Origin: an uncultured Alphaproteobacteria bacterium | Lineage (GTDB): Bacteria; Pseudomonadota; Alphaproteobacteria; RF32; CAG-239 | Reading direction: 5' to 3' | Length of the DNA stretch: 64,000 nt | Assembly (NCBI GenBank): GCA_944391465.1 | Contig: CALXTS010000001.1 | Span: 112,614-176,613 of the forward strand | Shown: piece by piece, positions 21,382 through 30,843 of the stretch | Position numbering within the stretch: the stretch's first letter is position 1 | Layout of the letters: each line of letters begins with the position of its first letter | Made by a program: the position numbers and the translations under genes | The notes under the pieces: generated by a model | Databases searched by the model: none | The model's input: only the letters and a program-made list of their open reading frames with translations | Told to the model about the DNA's origin: nothing

Positions 21382-22409
21382 TGATTTTTCCTGGTATCAA
21401 AAATATCTCTAACCCCTTCGCCTATAAAAATCAAAAGGGTTAGTAAGGTGGACAAAACAATAAATATTGATATCCCTATCCATGGCGCTTGGAGATTATC
21501 TTTGCCTTGGCGAACCAAATCTCCTAATGACGGATAATCAGAGGGTAGTCCTAAGCCCAAAAAGTCTAGAGCTGTTAAAGCTGTGATAGCTTCTGCCAGT
21601 AAAAAAGGAATAAATGTGATTGTGGCTATAACGGCATTGGGTAAAATATGCCGGAAAATAATTCTAAAATCATTTACGCCGAGCGCCTTGGCTGCTTTTA
21701 CAAACTCAAAATTTCTTGTTCTCAGAAATTCTGCGCGCACAACTCCGGTCAAGTTCATCCAACTGAAAAGTAACATTATTAATAATAAACTCCAAAATCC
21801 CGGAGTAAAAAGGCTGGCTACAATAATTAATACAAAGAGTTGCGGCAGAGCTTCCCATATTTCTTGAACCCTTTGGAATGTAATATCTATCTTTCCTCCA
21901 AAATAGCCTTGTACGGCACCTGCAAAAATGCCTATTATTGACGATATAAATGTTAGTAAAAAGGCAAAAATTATTGATATACGTAGCCCATAGAGAATTC
22001 TGACTAGGATGTCCCTTCCCTCATCATCGGTTCCAAGCCAATGTTTCAATGACGGTGCGGCTGGTGTCGGTGTTGTCAGATTATAATCAATCGTATTAAA
22101 GGAATAAGGAAATAGCGGAAATATCATGTATCCGTTTTGGTTGATTTTTTCTGATATATAAGGATCTCTGTAGTCTGTCGGTGTTGGAAAGTCTCCACCA
22201 AAGGTTTGTTCCGTATAGGTTTTTAATATCGGAAAATAAAATTTATCTTGGTATTTTACCAGCAAAGGTTGGTCATTTGCTATAAATTCAGCTAACAGGC
22301 TAACGATAAAGATGCCACAGAACAAAAGCAGAGATATATATGCTCGCCTGTTCTTATGAAGATATTTTATTTTTTCTGCACTTTGTTTGAAAGTCCGAGT
22401 ATATCTCAT
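21378..22409 (-). CDS. yejE: Peptide ABC transporter permease YejE
   Basis: 343 aa. One N-terminal membrane segment, a periplasmic loop with an aromatic/Pro-rich stretch (YFPILKTYTEQTFGGDFP), then five segments of a DppC/OppC-type permease. The ATPase-contact loop (EAA-like, KAAKALGVNDFRI) is clear near 240. The large loop between segments 1 and 2 is typical of YejE. Starts with an ATGA overlap with the upstream membrane protein gene. Confidence 0.85.
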   Translation of the reverse strand: MRYTRTFKQSAEKIKYLHKNRRAYISLLLFCGIFIVSLLAEFIANDQPLLVKYQDKFYFPILKTYTEQTFGGDFPTPTDYRDPYISEKINQNGYMIFPLFPYSFNTIDYNLTTPTPAAPSLKHWLGTDDEGRDILVRILYGLRISIIFAFLLTFISSIIGIFAGAVQGYFGGKIDITFQRVQEIWEALPQLFVLIIVASLFTPGFWSLLLIMLLFSWMNLTGVVRAEFLRTRNFEFVKAAKALGVNDFRIIFRHILPNAVIATITFIPFLLAEAITALTALDFLGLGLPSDYPSLGDLVRQGKDNLQAPWIGISIFIVLSTLLTLLIFIGEGVRDIFDTRKNQ

Positions 22410-24532
22410 TTTTTCTTAGTGCTCTTAGTTGAAGATGTTTTCTTTTTTTTAGATGTTGTTTGTTTTTTGTCTTCTTCTTTAGATTTTATTTTTTCAGCCT
22501 TTGTTTCTTTACTGTTATTTATGACCTCACTCAGAGGTTTGGTTTTAACCTCCGGATCTTGATTTTTGACTTCTGATGCACCAGGTGCCGTAGCTACGTT
22601 TTTACTCTCTTCAGGTGCTTGTGTCTCTTCTATTTTGGTATCTTTAAGCAAGTCTTCGACATGGTTAGTCTGCGCCCAAAGTCTATACCATTTAACAAAT
22701 GCGCTGGCAGAGTCTTCAAGTTCTTTATCTGTAATTTCATCGGCTTTATATTTTTCCGTTATTTCTTTGAGAGATTTATTGTCAAAATTTTGTCCGTTAA
22801 ATTCCGTGCAACCTTCTTTTTTGTAAAGATAGTTGCGGATTATTTCCGGAGACTGGCATATATCTGACGGACGCTCAAATTTTTTCTGCTCAGGATCATA
22901 TATTGCTAAAGTTGTTGATTTTTGCATTCTCATATTTGCATAAAAGTCAGTTGATTTTACGCCGGTTAAAATGCTTGGATTATTTAAACCTTGAATTACA
23001 ATAACGCTTTTTTGCAATTTGTTGCTATTGGTTATTTTTTGTATAAAGTTTTCAAGCTGACCAATTAAACAATTGGTTTGTTCAAGGTAAGCAAGTCTTT
23101 TTTTGCCGATATCTTTATTCTCAGAATCAATCCATTCAGATGGGGATTTTAAGCGGCACATACTGTCATAGACATACATTTCTGATGGTAAGTCTATAAA
23201 GGCAAAATATGCATTGCTTCCGGTGTCTCCATTAATATCTTGAGCAATTAAGTCTAGAATTTTGAATGAATTTATAACATTTAGGCCTTCGGTTGAAAAA
23301 TTAAAGTCATTCAAGCTGTATTGTGGTGCAAATGTTTTTATAACGCTGTCAAGCGGAGATAAATTGATTTTGAAACCAGTACTGTCAAGCCATTGTTTGG
23401 CTAAGAGTGCTGCTTTTTGGTAGGTTCCATATTCAGTTTCATTTAAGTTGATTGGTAATGTTTGTTGTTTTACACATTTTGTTACGATAACGTTGTTATC
23501 AACAGAGCATAATTCTATGCCATTAGATTGATATACTTTGATGGAGTATTTGTTGTTTTTGAAAATGTCATAAAGAGCATTTTCTTTAATATAAATTTTT
23601 GAGCCTCCGAGAGAGCTGAAATTCCAATAGCCGTTTAAAACAACGTTTTCTGATGTATAATTTGAAACAGGTTGTGATAAGTCTTCCGGATTTAGCGTGC
23701 GAATGAGACTGAAAAACGGATTGCGCTCCTCGGTGAATGCATTTTGATAAAGCGTAAAATTATTTTGATAAAAGAAACCAAGATAGTTATTTAAGGTTTC
23801 TTTAATTTCAGGAGAGTTAGTCGTTGCATTAAAACTACGGATATTAGAATAAGATGTTAAATTTGGTAATCCGATATAAATAAAACGTTTATTTTCGCTG
23901 TTTTCACCTTTTTGAGGCATAAAACTTTCATTGGTTGTGCGGAAATTATGTTTTATGGGGTTTAAATAAGCATTGAGTAATATTCCCCCTTCTACCAGTG
24001 CCAACAGGATAATGAAGTAAAATAAAATTGAACGGTTTACAGCCACAATAAAAATCAAGAAAATAAGTGCGGCAAGTACTGATAATATTATGTGAGAGTA
24101 AGTATTTAGTATTGAAAGTAAAAATTCATCTGAAAAATACTCTCCCAAATAGATGCCTAAAATTGCTGTTTCATCAAATGTGGCAAATTGTTTGAGCAGA
24201 GCATATGTAAAAAGACCAACAACGGATGCAGCAACGCAATTTTGCAAGGGTCTGGATATTGATATAAAAAAGTTTGCAATTATTGATACAGCTAAAATCA
24301 GTGCATAGACATATACAGCTTCATTGTTGATTATTTGATTGCTGGAAAAAAGACTATAACTTCCGGATTGTGCAAATAAAGAAAAGTTTATCGCGAGAAA
24401 AAGAGCTACGATGAGTGGAAAAAACAGAAAATCTGCAAAAAATTGTCCGAATCTGCGTTTTTTGCTATTTTTTATTTTATTTTTTTTTCTTGCAGAATTT
24501 TGACGAGGGTCTCCCATATATATATCATCCAT
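22406..24532 (-). CDS. Membrane protein with degenerate sulfatase-like domain, coupled to yejEF
   Basis: 708 aa. Five N-terminal membrane segments (about residues 31-185), a large extracytoplasmic domain (about 200-600) and a Lys/Ser/Thr-rich tail (from about 640). The layout is that of LtaS/EptA-type phospho-transferases. The domain has matching landmarks (FIYIGLPNL in place of the first metal loop, a YQNAFT segment, and SVIVIQGLNN in place of the SDHG metal loop), but the catalytic Thr and metal ligands are not visible. So I think it is a catalytically dead relative. It occupies the place where yejB would be expected and overlaps yejE by 4 bp. Function unknown. Confidence 0.6.
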   Translation of the reverse strand: MDDIYMGDPRQNSARKKNKIKNSKKRRFGQFFADFLFFPLIVALFLAINFSLFAQSGSYSLFSSNQIINNEAVYVYALILAVSIIANFFISISRPLQNCVAASVVGLFTYALLKQFATFDETAILGIYLGEYFSDEFLLSILNTYSHIILSVLAALIFLIFIVAVNRSILFYFIILLALVEGGILLNAYLNPIKHNFRTTNESFMPQKGENSENKRFIYIGLPNLTSYSNIRSFNATTNSPEIKETLNNYLGFFYQNNFTLYQNAFTEERNPFFSLIRTLNPEDLSQPVSNYTSENVVLNGYWNFSSLGGSKIYIKENALYDIFKNNKYSIKVYQSNGIELCSVDNNVIVTKCVKQQTLPINLNETEYGTYQKAALLAKQWLDSTGFKINLSPLDSVIKTFAPQYSLNDFNFSTEGLNVINSFKILDLIAQDINGDTGSNAYFAFIDLPSEMYVYDSMCRLKSPSEWIDSENKDIGKKRLAYLEQTNCLIGQLENFIQKITNSNKLQKSVIVIQGLNNPSILTGVKSTDFYANMRMQKSTTLAIYDPEQKKFERPSDICQSPEIIRNYLYKKEGCTEFNGQNFDNKSLKEITEKYKADEITDKELEDSASAFVKWYRLWAQTNHVEDLLKDTKIEETQAPEESKNVATAPGASEVKNQDPEVKTKPLSEVINNSKETKAEKIKSKEEDKKQTTSKKKKTSSTKSTKKK

Positions 24533-24595
24533 AATTGCATTCCTTTCTTATTTTCCAGAATGAAATTATATAATCATATTTTTTTTGCTTTTTAA

Positions 24596-24634
24596 AGTAA
24601 AAATCCTCAAAAGTTGCACAACTTCTGAGGATTT
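24596..24634 (-). terminator. Intrinsic terminator after rpsD
   Basis: Long stem AAATCCTCA..AAGTTG / CAACTT..TGAGGATTT with a 2-base turn, followed by TTTTTAC on the - strand. Confidence 0.8.
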
Positions 24635-24657
24635 TAATTTTGAAAAGAGTTCTTTTA

Positions 24658-25269
24658 TTATCTTGAGTAGAACTCGATAACCATATTCGGTTCCATGAGA
24701 GATGCATAAGGAATGTCATCAAATTTAGGAACAAATGCGAATTTTGCCGTGCATTTTTTGCTGTCAACTTCTACATATGACGGAACATCGCGAGAAGCTG
24801 ATTCAAGAGCAGCAATAACCATAGGAAGCTGCTTTGATTTTTCACGGATTTCAATAACATCACCAGCTTTTAACATATATGAAGGGATGTTTACTTTCTT
24901 GCCGTTTACGGTTACATGTCCGTGGTTTACAAACTGACGAGCAGCAAAAATAGTCGGAACGAATTTTGCTTTGTAAACAATGTTATCTAAACGAGATTCC
25001 AAAATACCAACCAAGTTCTCAGCAGCATCACCTGTACGACGGATAGCTTCTACATAGTATTTGTGGAATTGTTTCTCTGATACGTTACCATAGTAGGTTT
25101 TTAATTTTTGTTTTGCATAAAGTTGTTGACCATAGTCAGTCGTTTTTTTTCTTCTTTGACCATGTTGTCCCGGAGCATATTCTCTTTTGGCTACAGAAGC
25201 GTTCGGAGCACCCCAGATTACGCCATATTGGCGTTCTTTCTTTTTCTTTGCAGAAACGATACTTTTCAT
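24658..25269 (-). CDS. rpsD: 30S ribosomal protein S4
   Basis: 203 aa. It has the S4 N-terminal region (here in its Cys-less form, with [20 protein letters not shown] near 33-52) and the S4 RNA-binding domain ([46 protein letters not shown]). S4 starts 16S assembly and in many bacteria represses its own operon. Here it is a single gene outside the ribosomal operons, with its own terminator, as in many alphaproteobacteria. Confidence 0.96.
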   Translation of the reverse strand: MKSIVSAKKKKERQYGVIWGAPNASVAKREYAPGQHGQRRKKTTDYGQQLYAKQKLKTYYGNVSEKQFHKYYVEAIRRTGDAAENLVGILESRLDNIVYKAKFVPTIFAARQFVNHGHVTVNGKKVNIPSYMLKAGDVIEIREKSKQLPMVIAALESASRDVPSYVEVDSKKCTAKFAFVPKFDDIPYASLMEPNMVIEFYSR

Positions 25270-25511
25270 CTAAATTTTCCTTTATTTGCTTAATTTATTT
25301 ATTGTCCCAGTAGTTTTGGCTTATGTTTGCCAAACGAGATAGTTTTTCTATCTTCATTCCTAGAAGTGAGCGCAATTTACAATGATTATTATTAAAAATC
25401 AAGACTTTTTTTGCTGCTAATTTGATTTTTTTTATAAAATATGTCTTTTATTAAAATTATTTAATAGATTTTTGATAGAATCCGAGATATTATACTGCCG
25501 AGGGGTGTTTT

Positions 25512-27350
25512 ATGTCATACGACTTGTTGTTTAATAAAGCTCTGAGCTTGCATGACGCCGGACAATTGGATGAAGCTGAAAAAGTGTATCGCCAAATATT
25601 GGAAACGGCTCCCAATAATGCAGAAGTCTTAAATCTGCTGGGATTGGTTGCGCAAGCTAAAGGGTTACAGCAACAAGCCGAAGAGCTTTTTTATTTTGCT
25701 CTGAAACAAAAACCCGATTTTGCTCCTTTTTATTATAATTTGGCTTTTTCTTTTAAGTTGGATAATAAGCCTTTGGAGGCTATTGAAAATTTTGAAAAAG
25801 TTATTGCTCTGAAGCCGGATATTAAAGAAGCGTATAATGAATTAGGCCTTTTGCACGAAAGTATCGGAAATACGGAAAAAGCTCTGCAAAATTGGCACAA
25901 AGCTCTTGAGTTAGATGAAAATTATCCTTTACCTCAGATTAATATTGCTAATTGTTTGGCAGAGAAAGATTTAGATAAGTCGATTGAATGCTTGATTTCT
26001 TTAATCAATAAATACCCAGATGAACCACTTACTTATTTTTATTTAACCAGACATTATATGGAAATTTCAGATTGGGGAAAAGCGCTTGAAACTGCTCAAA
26101 AAGCTGAATTTCTTCTTCCTGCTTCTGACGATATTAAGGCTATGTTGGGACAAATTTTTCAAGCTATGGGGAATGTTTCAAAAGCAAAAGAATATTTTGA
26201 AAAGGCTAAACTTTTAAATGCGGATAATATCCCTTCTCTTCTGGCTTTGGCTGATTTTTACGCAAATGAAAATAATTTTTCGGAAGCGGAACGTTATTAT
26301 AAAAGAGTGATAGAATTGGCTCCGAAAAATTTTGATGTTCATAATAATTATGCCGGAATGCTTTATAAACAGCAGAGGACTGCCGAAGCTCTTGAAGAAT
26401 ATAGGCAAGCGGTTATTCTGAATCCAAAATCCGCGGCGGTTAGTAATAATCTTGCTATAATTTTACGGAGTATCGGAGATTATGAGCAGGCTTTGGGATT
26501 ATTGTTTAATGCTCTTAATTGTAATCCTGATATGGATGAAATTTCGGTTAATTTGTTTGAAACACTATTGTTGTATTATAGAACCGGAAACGCTGATGCT
26601 TTGCAAATTGCTCAGAACTGGCTCAAAAATATGCCGGATAATGTATTTGCCAAGAGGTTAGTTTCGGCTTTAAACGGAGAAAAAAATGGTGGGAATCCTC
26701 AATCTTGTTCTGATGATCTTCAATCTACTGTTGTCAATATTCAGTCTGCTTTGGGGAGCAATTTCCTTAGTTCTGAAGATAATCAAAGTTATTCTGAAAA
26801 GTTGTTTGACCGTTTCGCTGATAATTACGAATTGGTTATGCAGACTTTGGATTTTGCAGTGCCGATGGCTATGGGAAGAATTGCAGGATCTGTGGAAGGG
26901 CGTGTTGTGGATATTGGCTGCGGTACGGGGTTTCTTGGTATGGTTGTTAAAACGCCTCAGAATTATCTAATCGGCGTTGATATTTCTGCTAAAATGCTTG
27001 AAAAAGCCTCAGAAAAAAAAGTTTATGATGAATTGATTAAAGCGGATGCTGTTGCTTTTTTGCAAAAAAATAAAGGTTTTGATTGGGTTATGGCGGCAGA
27101 TGTATTGGGATATATCGGGGCGTTAAAAGATTTCTTTTTGGCTGCGAAAGACTCTAAACTTTGTTTTTCTACGGAAAATCTTAATGATGGAGATTTTAAG
27201 TTAGATGTGAGCGGACGTTTCAAACATAATCCTCAGTATGTCAGAAAAATTTTAACTGAAGTCGGGTATAAAAATATTTATCAAGAAGAAATTATATTGA
27301 GGACGGAGAATAATGAAAATGTAAGGGGGACGATATGGAAGGCGGAATAA
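25512..27350 (+). CDS. TPR-repeat protein fused to a SAM methyltransferase
   Basis: 612 aa. Residues 1-370 are about ten tetratricopeptide repeats (for example the helix pairs ending in AxxYxxAL and PxxAEV), and the C-terminal 200 residues form a Rossmann methyltransferase with the SAM loop VVDIGCGTGFLG near 474-485. The start has GAGGGG upstream. TPR-methyltransferase fusions are common in alphaproteobacteria and are often annotated as hypothetical. The TPR part probably recognises a protein partner; the substrate is unknown. The gene overlaps the GNAT gene by 16 bp. Confidence 0.8.
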   Translation: MSYDLLFNKALSLHDAGQLDEAEKVYRQILETAPNNAEVLNLLGLVAQAKGLQQQAEELFYFALKQKPDFAPFYYNLAFSFKLDNKPLEAIENFEKVIALKPDIKEAYNELGLLHESIGNTEKALQNWHKALELDENYPLPQINIANCLAEKDLDKSIECLISLINKYPDEPLTYFYLTRHYMEISDWGKALETAQKAEFLLPASDDIKAMLGQIFQAMGNVSKAKEYFEKAKLLNADNIPSLLALADFYANENNFSEAERYYKRVIELAPKNFDVHNNYAGMLYKQQRTAEALEEYRQAVILNPKSAAVSNNLAIILRSIGDYEQALGLLFNALNCNPDMDEISVNLFETLLLYYRTGNADALQIAQNWLKNMPDNVFAKRLVSALNGEKNGGNPQSCSDDLQSTVVNIQSALGSNFLSSEDNQSYSEKLFDRFADNYELVMQTLDFAVPMAMGRIAGSVEGRVVDIGCGTGFLGMVVKTPQNYLIGVDISAKMLEKASEKKVYDELIKADAVAFLQKNKGFDWVMAADVLGYIGALKDFFLAAKDSKLCFSTENLNDGDFKLDVSGRFKHNPQYVRKILTEVGYKNIYQEEIILRTENNENVRGTIWKAE

Positions 27351-28204
27351 TCAGAAAGGCAGTTTCCGATGATATTCAGAAATTAGTCGATTTGTGGGAG
27401 GCTTCAGTCAGAGCCAGCCATAATTTTATTACCGAAAAAGATATTCAAGTTTATAAGAAAATGATTTTTGATCATACTTTACGTCAAGTACCGACCTATG
27501 TTTTTGAGAAAAACGGTGAAATATTAGGATTTATCGGGATAGAAGACGGACAATGCGAAATGTTGTTTGTTCATCCTGTAGCATTTGGTAAAAAAATCGG
27601 TAGCCGATTAATGAAGTATGGTATTGAGAAATGTGGTGTGCGGAAAGTATGTGTTAATGAGCAAAATCCTAGAGCTTTGCATTTTTATCAGAAACTCGGG
27701 TTCGTTGTTGTTAAACGCGATGATAAAGATAGTAGCGGAAATCCCTACCCGATTTTGCATTTGGAATTACAAGGCGCGATTGAAGAAGCCTCTCCTTCTG
27801 ATTGGGATGAACTGGTTGACGTTTTTATGAATTCTCTTCCGGTTACCGAAAATTATACTCCTGAAGAATATGAGCGGTTCAGAGAAGCTCTTTATCGGAA
27901 ATCTTTTCCGAGTTACCGAACTTTTGTTTATAGAATGAATGGTAAGATTTGTGGATATGTGAGCCTTCGCGGAAATTTTGTGGAAATGTTGTATGTTCGT
28001 CCGGAATATATGCGTCAAGGAATTGGTACAAGACTGATGAATTATGTGATGGAAAATTTTAATGCTAACGGGGTTGGCGTTTCCAAATGTAATAAAGTGG
28101 CGCGTAAATTATATGAAAAATTAGGCTTTTCTATCTATGATGAAGCGGATTTTGATGAAAATTCAGGTGTATATGAACCGTATTATCTGATGAAGAAAAA
28201 ATAA
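27335..28204 (+). CDS. Tandem GNAT acetyltransferase
   Basis: 289 aa with two GNAT domains in a row. The first (1-148) has the acetyl-CoA loop VHPVAFGKKIGSRLM and the NPRALHFYQKLGF ending; the second (149-289) has VRPEYMRQGIGTRLM and KVARKLYEKLGF. The first resembles YafP-like enzymes. Tandem GNATs can acetylate small amines, peptides or antibiotics. The ribosome site AAGGGGG lies before the ATG. It belongs to a + strand cluster with the TPR-methyltransferase and a Nudix hydrolase, perhaps a metabolite-modification set; this is inference. Confidence 0.8.
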   Translation: MEGGIIRKAVSDDIQKLVDLWEASVRASHNFITEKDIQVYKKMIFDHTLRQVPTYVFEKNGEILGFIGIEDGQCEMLFVHPVAFGKKIGSRLMKYGIEKCGVRKVCVNEQNPRALHFYQKLGFVVVKRDDKDSSGNPYPILHLELQGAIEEASPSDWDELVDVFMNSLPVTENYTPEEYERFREALYRKSFPSYRTFVYRMNGKICGYVSLRGNFVEMLYVRPEYMRQGIGTRLMNYVMENFNANGVGVSKCNKVARKLYEKLGFSIYDEADFDENSGVYEPYYLMKKK

Positions 28205-28225
28205 ATACCAGAAAGGAGATTTGAT

Positions 28226-28852
28226 ATGGCTGATGAATTGATAGATATATATGATGAAAATATGAACCATTTGGGAACGGCTATGAAATCTCAAGCCCAT
28301 CGAGAAGGTTTATGGCATAAGGCTTTTCATTGTTGGATTTTGTCTCATGGAAAAGTTTGGTTCCAACTTAGAGGAAAAGAAAAAGCCTTATATCCTAATT
28401 TGCTTGATGTTTCTTCTGCCGGACATCTTCAAGCCGGAGAAACGGCAAAGGACGGTATAAGGGAAATTGAAGAAGAGCTTGGTCTTAAAGTCGATTTTAA
28501 CAATTTAACCAAACTTTTTACCGCAAAAATTGCCAGTGATGATTGCGGAATTTGTAATCGGGAATTTTGTCCGACCTATGTTTTGGAAACATCGGCTAAA
28601 ATAGATACATTAAAATTACAGCCGGAGGAAGTTGATGGTATCTATGAAATAGATATTGATGAAATGATTAATCTTTTGAAGCGAAAAGTTGATTTTATAA
28701 CAGCTATCGGAATGAAACGGCAAGATGATAATTCATGTGTCAAAGAAGTTAAATCCGTTAGTTTGAAAGATTTTGTTCCTCACGACAGCTATCCGAAAGC
28801 GATGGAAATGTTAAAGCGTTATTTGGACGGGTGTCGAGATTTTGCCGCATAA
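28226..28852 (+). CDS. Nudix hydrolase
   Basis: 208 aa. The Nudix box (GX5EX7REUXEEXGU) is at about residues 72-94: GHLQAGETAKDGIREIEEELGL. The N-terminal part (DIYDENMNHLGTAMKSQAHREGLWHKA) matches the YfcD/isopentenyl-isomerase-like branch. It cleaves nucleoside diphosphate-linked compounds; the substrate is not predictable. Excellent ribosome site AGAAAGGAG. Ends in a strong bidirectional terminator. Confidence 0.86.
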   Translation: MADELIDIYDENMNHLGTAMKSQAHREGLWHKAFHCWILSHGKVWFQLRGKEKALYPNLLDVSSAGHLQAGETAKDGIREIEEELGLKVDFNNLTKLFTAKIASDDCGICNREFCPTYVLETSAKIDTLKLQPEEVDGIYEIDIDEMINLLKRKVDFITAIGMKRQDDNSCVKEVKSVSLKDFVPHDSYPKAMEMLKRYLDGCRDFAA

Positions 28853-28854
28853 AT

Positions 28855-28893
28855 AAAAAAACACCGCTTTTATTTCAAAGCGGTGTTTTTTTG
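28855..28893. terminator. Bidirectional terminator between convergent genes
   Basis: AAAAAACACCGCTTT / AAAGCGGTGTTTTTTT with a 6-base loop, A-run on one side and T-run on the other, so it serves the Nudix gene (+) and the outer-membrane gene (-). Confidence 0.92.
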
Positions 28894-28902
28894 TTTTTTA
28901 AC

Positions 28903-29469
28903 TTAGAAAGAGTATCTTAAACCGGCGGTAACTTCTGCCAAGCTCTTTAAATCTTTTGTATGAATATATGAATATCTACCCATTACACGAGCTGACAAAT
29001 GTTCTGTGAAGTTATATTGAGCACCTGCACCTACACGGTATCCGATACGGTCTTTATCGTATTTTCCGGAAGCCAAGTCTTTAACTTTAAGTTTATAGTT
29101 AGCGGCACCGATTGAACCTAACAAATCAACTTTGTCGTTGCATCCGAGCGGTAAATATCCGTAAAGATCTAAACCATATGCTTGGATACGGCTTTTGATT
29201 TCATTATCTTCTCTGTGCGTTTTGCGATTACCGGAGTGTTGATAGAAAGCCTCAAGCCCCATGTATTTACCAACGCGGACACCGGCATTAACAGCACCGG
29301 AGTTATAACTTTTTTTCAAACCTTTGGCATCACCTTTGTAGTCTGCTGATGAATAAACGTAATCAGCTCCGACATATGGTTTTACCTCATGTCCCATCAT
29401 TTTTGCATTTGCGATTGATGAAAAAGAAATGATGCAAGCTGCGCTTGCCAATAATAAAGCTTTATTCAT
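28903..29469 (-). CDS. Outer-membrane beta-barrel protein
   Basis: 188 aa. Signal peptide 1-22 (cut after ANA). About eight alternating strands follow, with the typical terminal Phe (RYSF). This is the OmpA/opacity-like eight-stranded porin-like family (OMP_b-brl). Its role is structural or adhesive. It has its own promoter region to the right, in a 216-bp spacer shared with the divergent UDG gene. Confidence 0.85.
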   Translation of the reverse strand: MNKALLLASAACIISFSSIANAKMMGHEVKPYVGADYVYSSADYKGDAKGLKKSYNSGAVNAGVRVGKYMGLEAFYQHSGNRKTHREDNEIKSRIQAYGLDLYGYLPLGCNDKVDLLGSIGAANYKLKVKDLASGKYDKDRIGYRVGAGAQYNFTEHLSARVMGRYSYIHTKDLKSLAEVTAGLRYSF

Positions 29470-29685
29470 TTTTTATAAACTCCATTTTATAAATAAGTTT
29501 TAACATTAGTGTTGTAGTCCATATTTATAGTCCCGGAGAGCCGTACTCTTGATTTAATCATTCGGCTGTTAATTACAATATTATCAATAAAAAAATTTTC
29601 AATGTCTAATTTAGATTTTTTTATTTACGCCAAATTAAGAATATTGTTGTAAGCATGATATTTGTTATGTTTTAGAGGATTGGAT

Positions 29686-30321
29686 ATGTCTTTTGTTTGT
29701 CCAGATAAAAAGTGTGATAAATGTAAGCGATTGTTAGAGTTTAGGGCTCAAAATGTTGCGAAATTTCCTTCGTATTATAATGGTCCGGTCGAATCTTTTG
29801 GAAATTTAGATGCAAAAGTGTTGATTGTCGGGTTGGCTCCGGGGCTAAATGGTGCAAACCAGACGAATCGTCCGTTTACCAATGATTATGCCGGAGATGT
29901 CCTTTATCCGATACTTAAAAAGTATGGATTTGGAAAAGGAAATTATGCAAAACGTAAAGATGATGGGTTTGAACTTGTCGGTGTTCGTGTTACAAATTCG
30001 GTTCGTTGTGTCCCTCCTCAAAATAAGGTTACGGCTGAAGAAGTTAAAAATTGCGGGCAATATTTGATTAAAGAACTTGCAGCGATGCCTGATTTGAAAA
30101 TTATTTTAACGCTTGGAAGTGTTGCTCACAATGCTGTTTTGAGTGTCTTGGGGTATAAAAAATCAGCTTATAAGTTTGCTCATGGAGCTGTTCATCAATT
30201 AAATAAACATAATCTATTGATGATTAATTCTTATCATACTTCTCGTTATAACATCAATACGGGGGTTCTAACTTATGAAATGTTTGAAGATATTGTAAAA
30301 AAAGTTAAATCCATGCTGTGA
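29686..30321 (+). CDS. Uracil-DNA glycosylase, type 5 (UDGb)
   Basis: 211 aa. Motif I is GLAPGLNGANQTNRPFTND (about residues 51-69), which is the type 5 UDGb form with an Ala-Pro-Gly instead of a catalytic Asp. Motif II region is NSYHTSRYN (about 185-193), close to the family HPSP/HVSxR block. N-terminal Cys (CPDKKCDKC) and a distal Cys (VRCVPP, NCGQ) provide the four [4Fe-4S] ligands. It removes uracil and other deaminated bases from DNA. The start is ATG 29686 with AGAGGA upstream. Confidence 0.82.
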   Translation: MSFVCPDKKCDKCKRLLEFRAQNVAKFPSYYNGPVESFGNLDAKVLIVGLAPGLNGANQTNRPFTNDYAGDVLYPILKKYGFGKGNYAKRKDDGFELVGVRVTNSVRCVPPQNKVTAEEVKNCGQYLIKELAAMPDLKIILTLGSVAHNAVLSVLGYKKSAYKFAHGAVHQLNKHNLLMINSYHTSRYNINTGVLTYEMFEDIVKKVKSML

Positions 30322-30416
30322 GTTTATTGACAAAAAGATATTTTTTTTCTAAATTTCAATCTTACTAAATATAAGAAAAAGAAATTATTTATTGTTTAAC
30401 TTAATCTTCAAATAAA

Positions 30417-30779
30417 ATGAAAAGCTATGGATATGGCTATCATTGCTGTATTATGCGTGATAGAGGAAGCCATGATTTGAAAGACGTTCTTCAAAAAGCA
30501 ATATCTGAAGGATATTCTTTTGTAGTTGAATATCAGGAGGAACCAGAAATTTCCAGAAAATTAATGTTTTGGAAAGGGATGGTTTTAGATTACAATGAAG
30601 CAATGTCTTGTTTGCAGCATAATTTGGAGTATCAAAGAATGTTGCAGGCATATTTTGAAAAAGGCAATAAAGTCTTTATGCTTGCTCCTGCCCCGAATGG
30701 TGAATTAAACGTATTTCCGGTTCAGGAATTTGAGGAAATTGAGGATATCTCTCAAAATATTGATGAGATGTTAAAGTAA
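30417..30779 (+). CDS. Unknown 120-aa protein
   Basis: No family recognised. It starts with a Tyr/Gly/Cys-rich N-terminus (MKSYGYGYHCC), has a middle helix pair and an acidic C-terminus (EFEEIEDISQNIDEMLK). There is no good ribosome site before the ATG, so the start is uncertain. Followed by a clear terminator, which supports it being transcribed. Confidence 0.5.
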   Translation: MKSYGYGYHCCIMRDRGSHDLKDVLQKAISEGYSFVVEYQEEPEISRKLMFWKGMVLDYNEAMSCLQHNLEYQRMLQAYFEKGNKVFMLAPAPNGELNVFPVQEFEEIEDISQNIDEMLK

Positions 30780-30785
30780 AAAAAC

Positions 30786-30826
30786 GGGCTGTCTTCTTGT
30801 TAATGCAAGATTACAGCCCCTTTTTT
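30786..30826 (+). terminator. Intrinsic terminator
   Basis: GGGCTGT / ACAGCCC stem with a 20-base loop that itself holds a small stem (TCTTGTTAATGCAAGA), then TTTTTT on the + strand; on the - strand a run of T (from AAAA at 30779-30784) also follows, so it may serve rnfA too. Confidence 0.75.
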
Positions 30827-30843
30827 ATGAAAAAATCCAAAAT

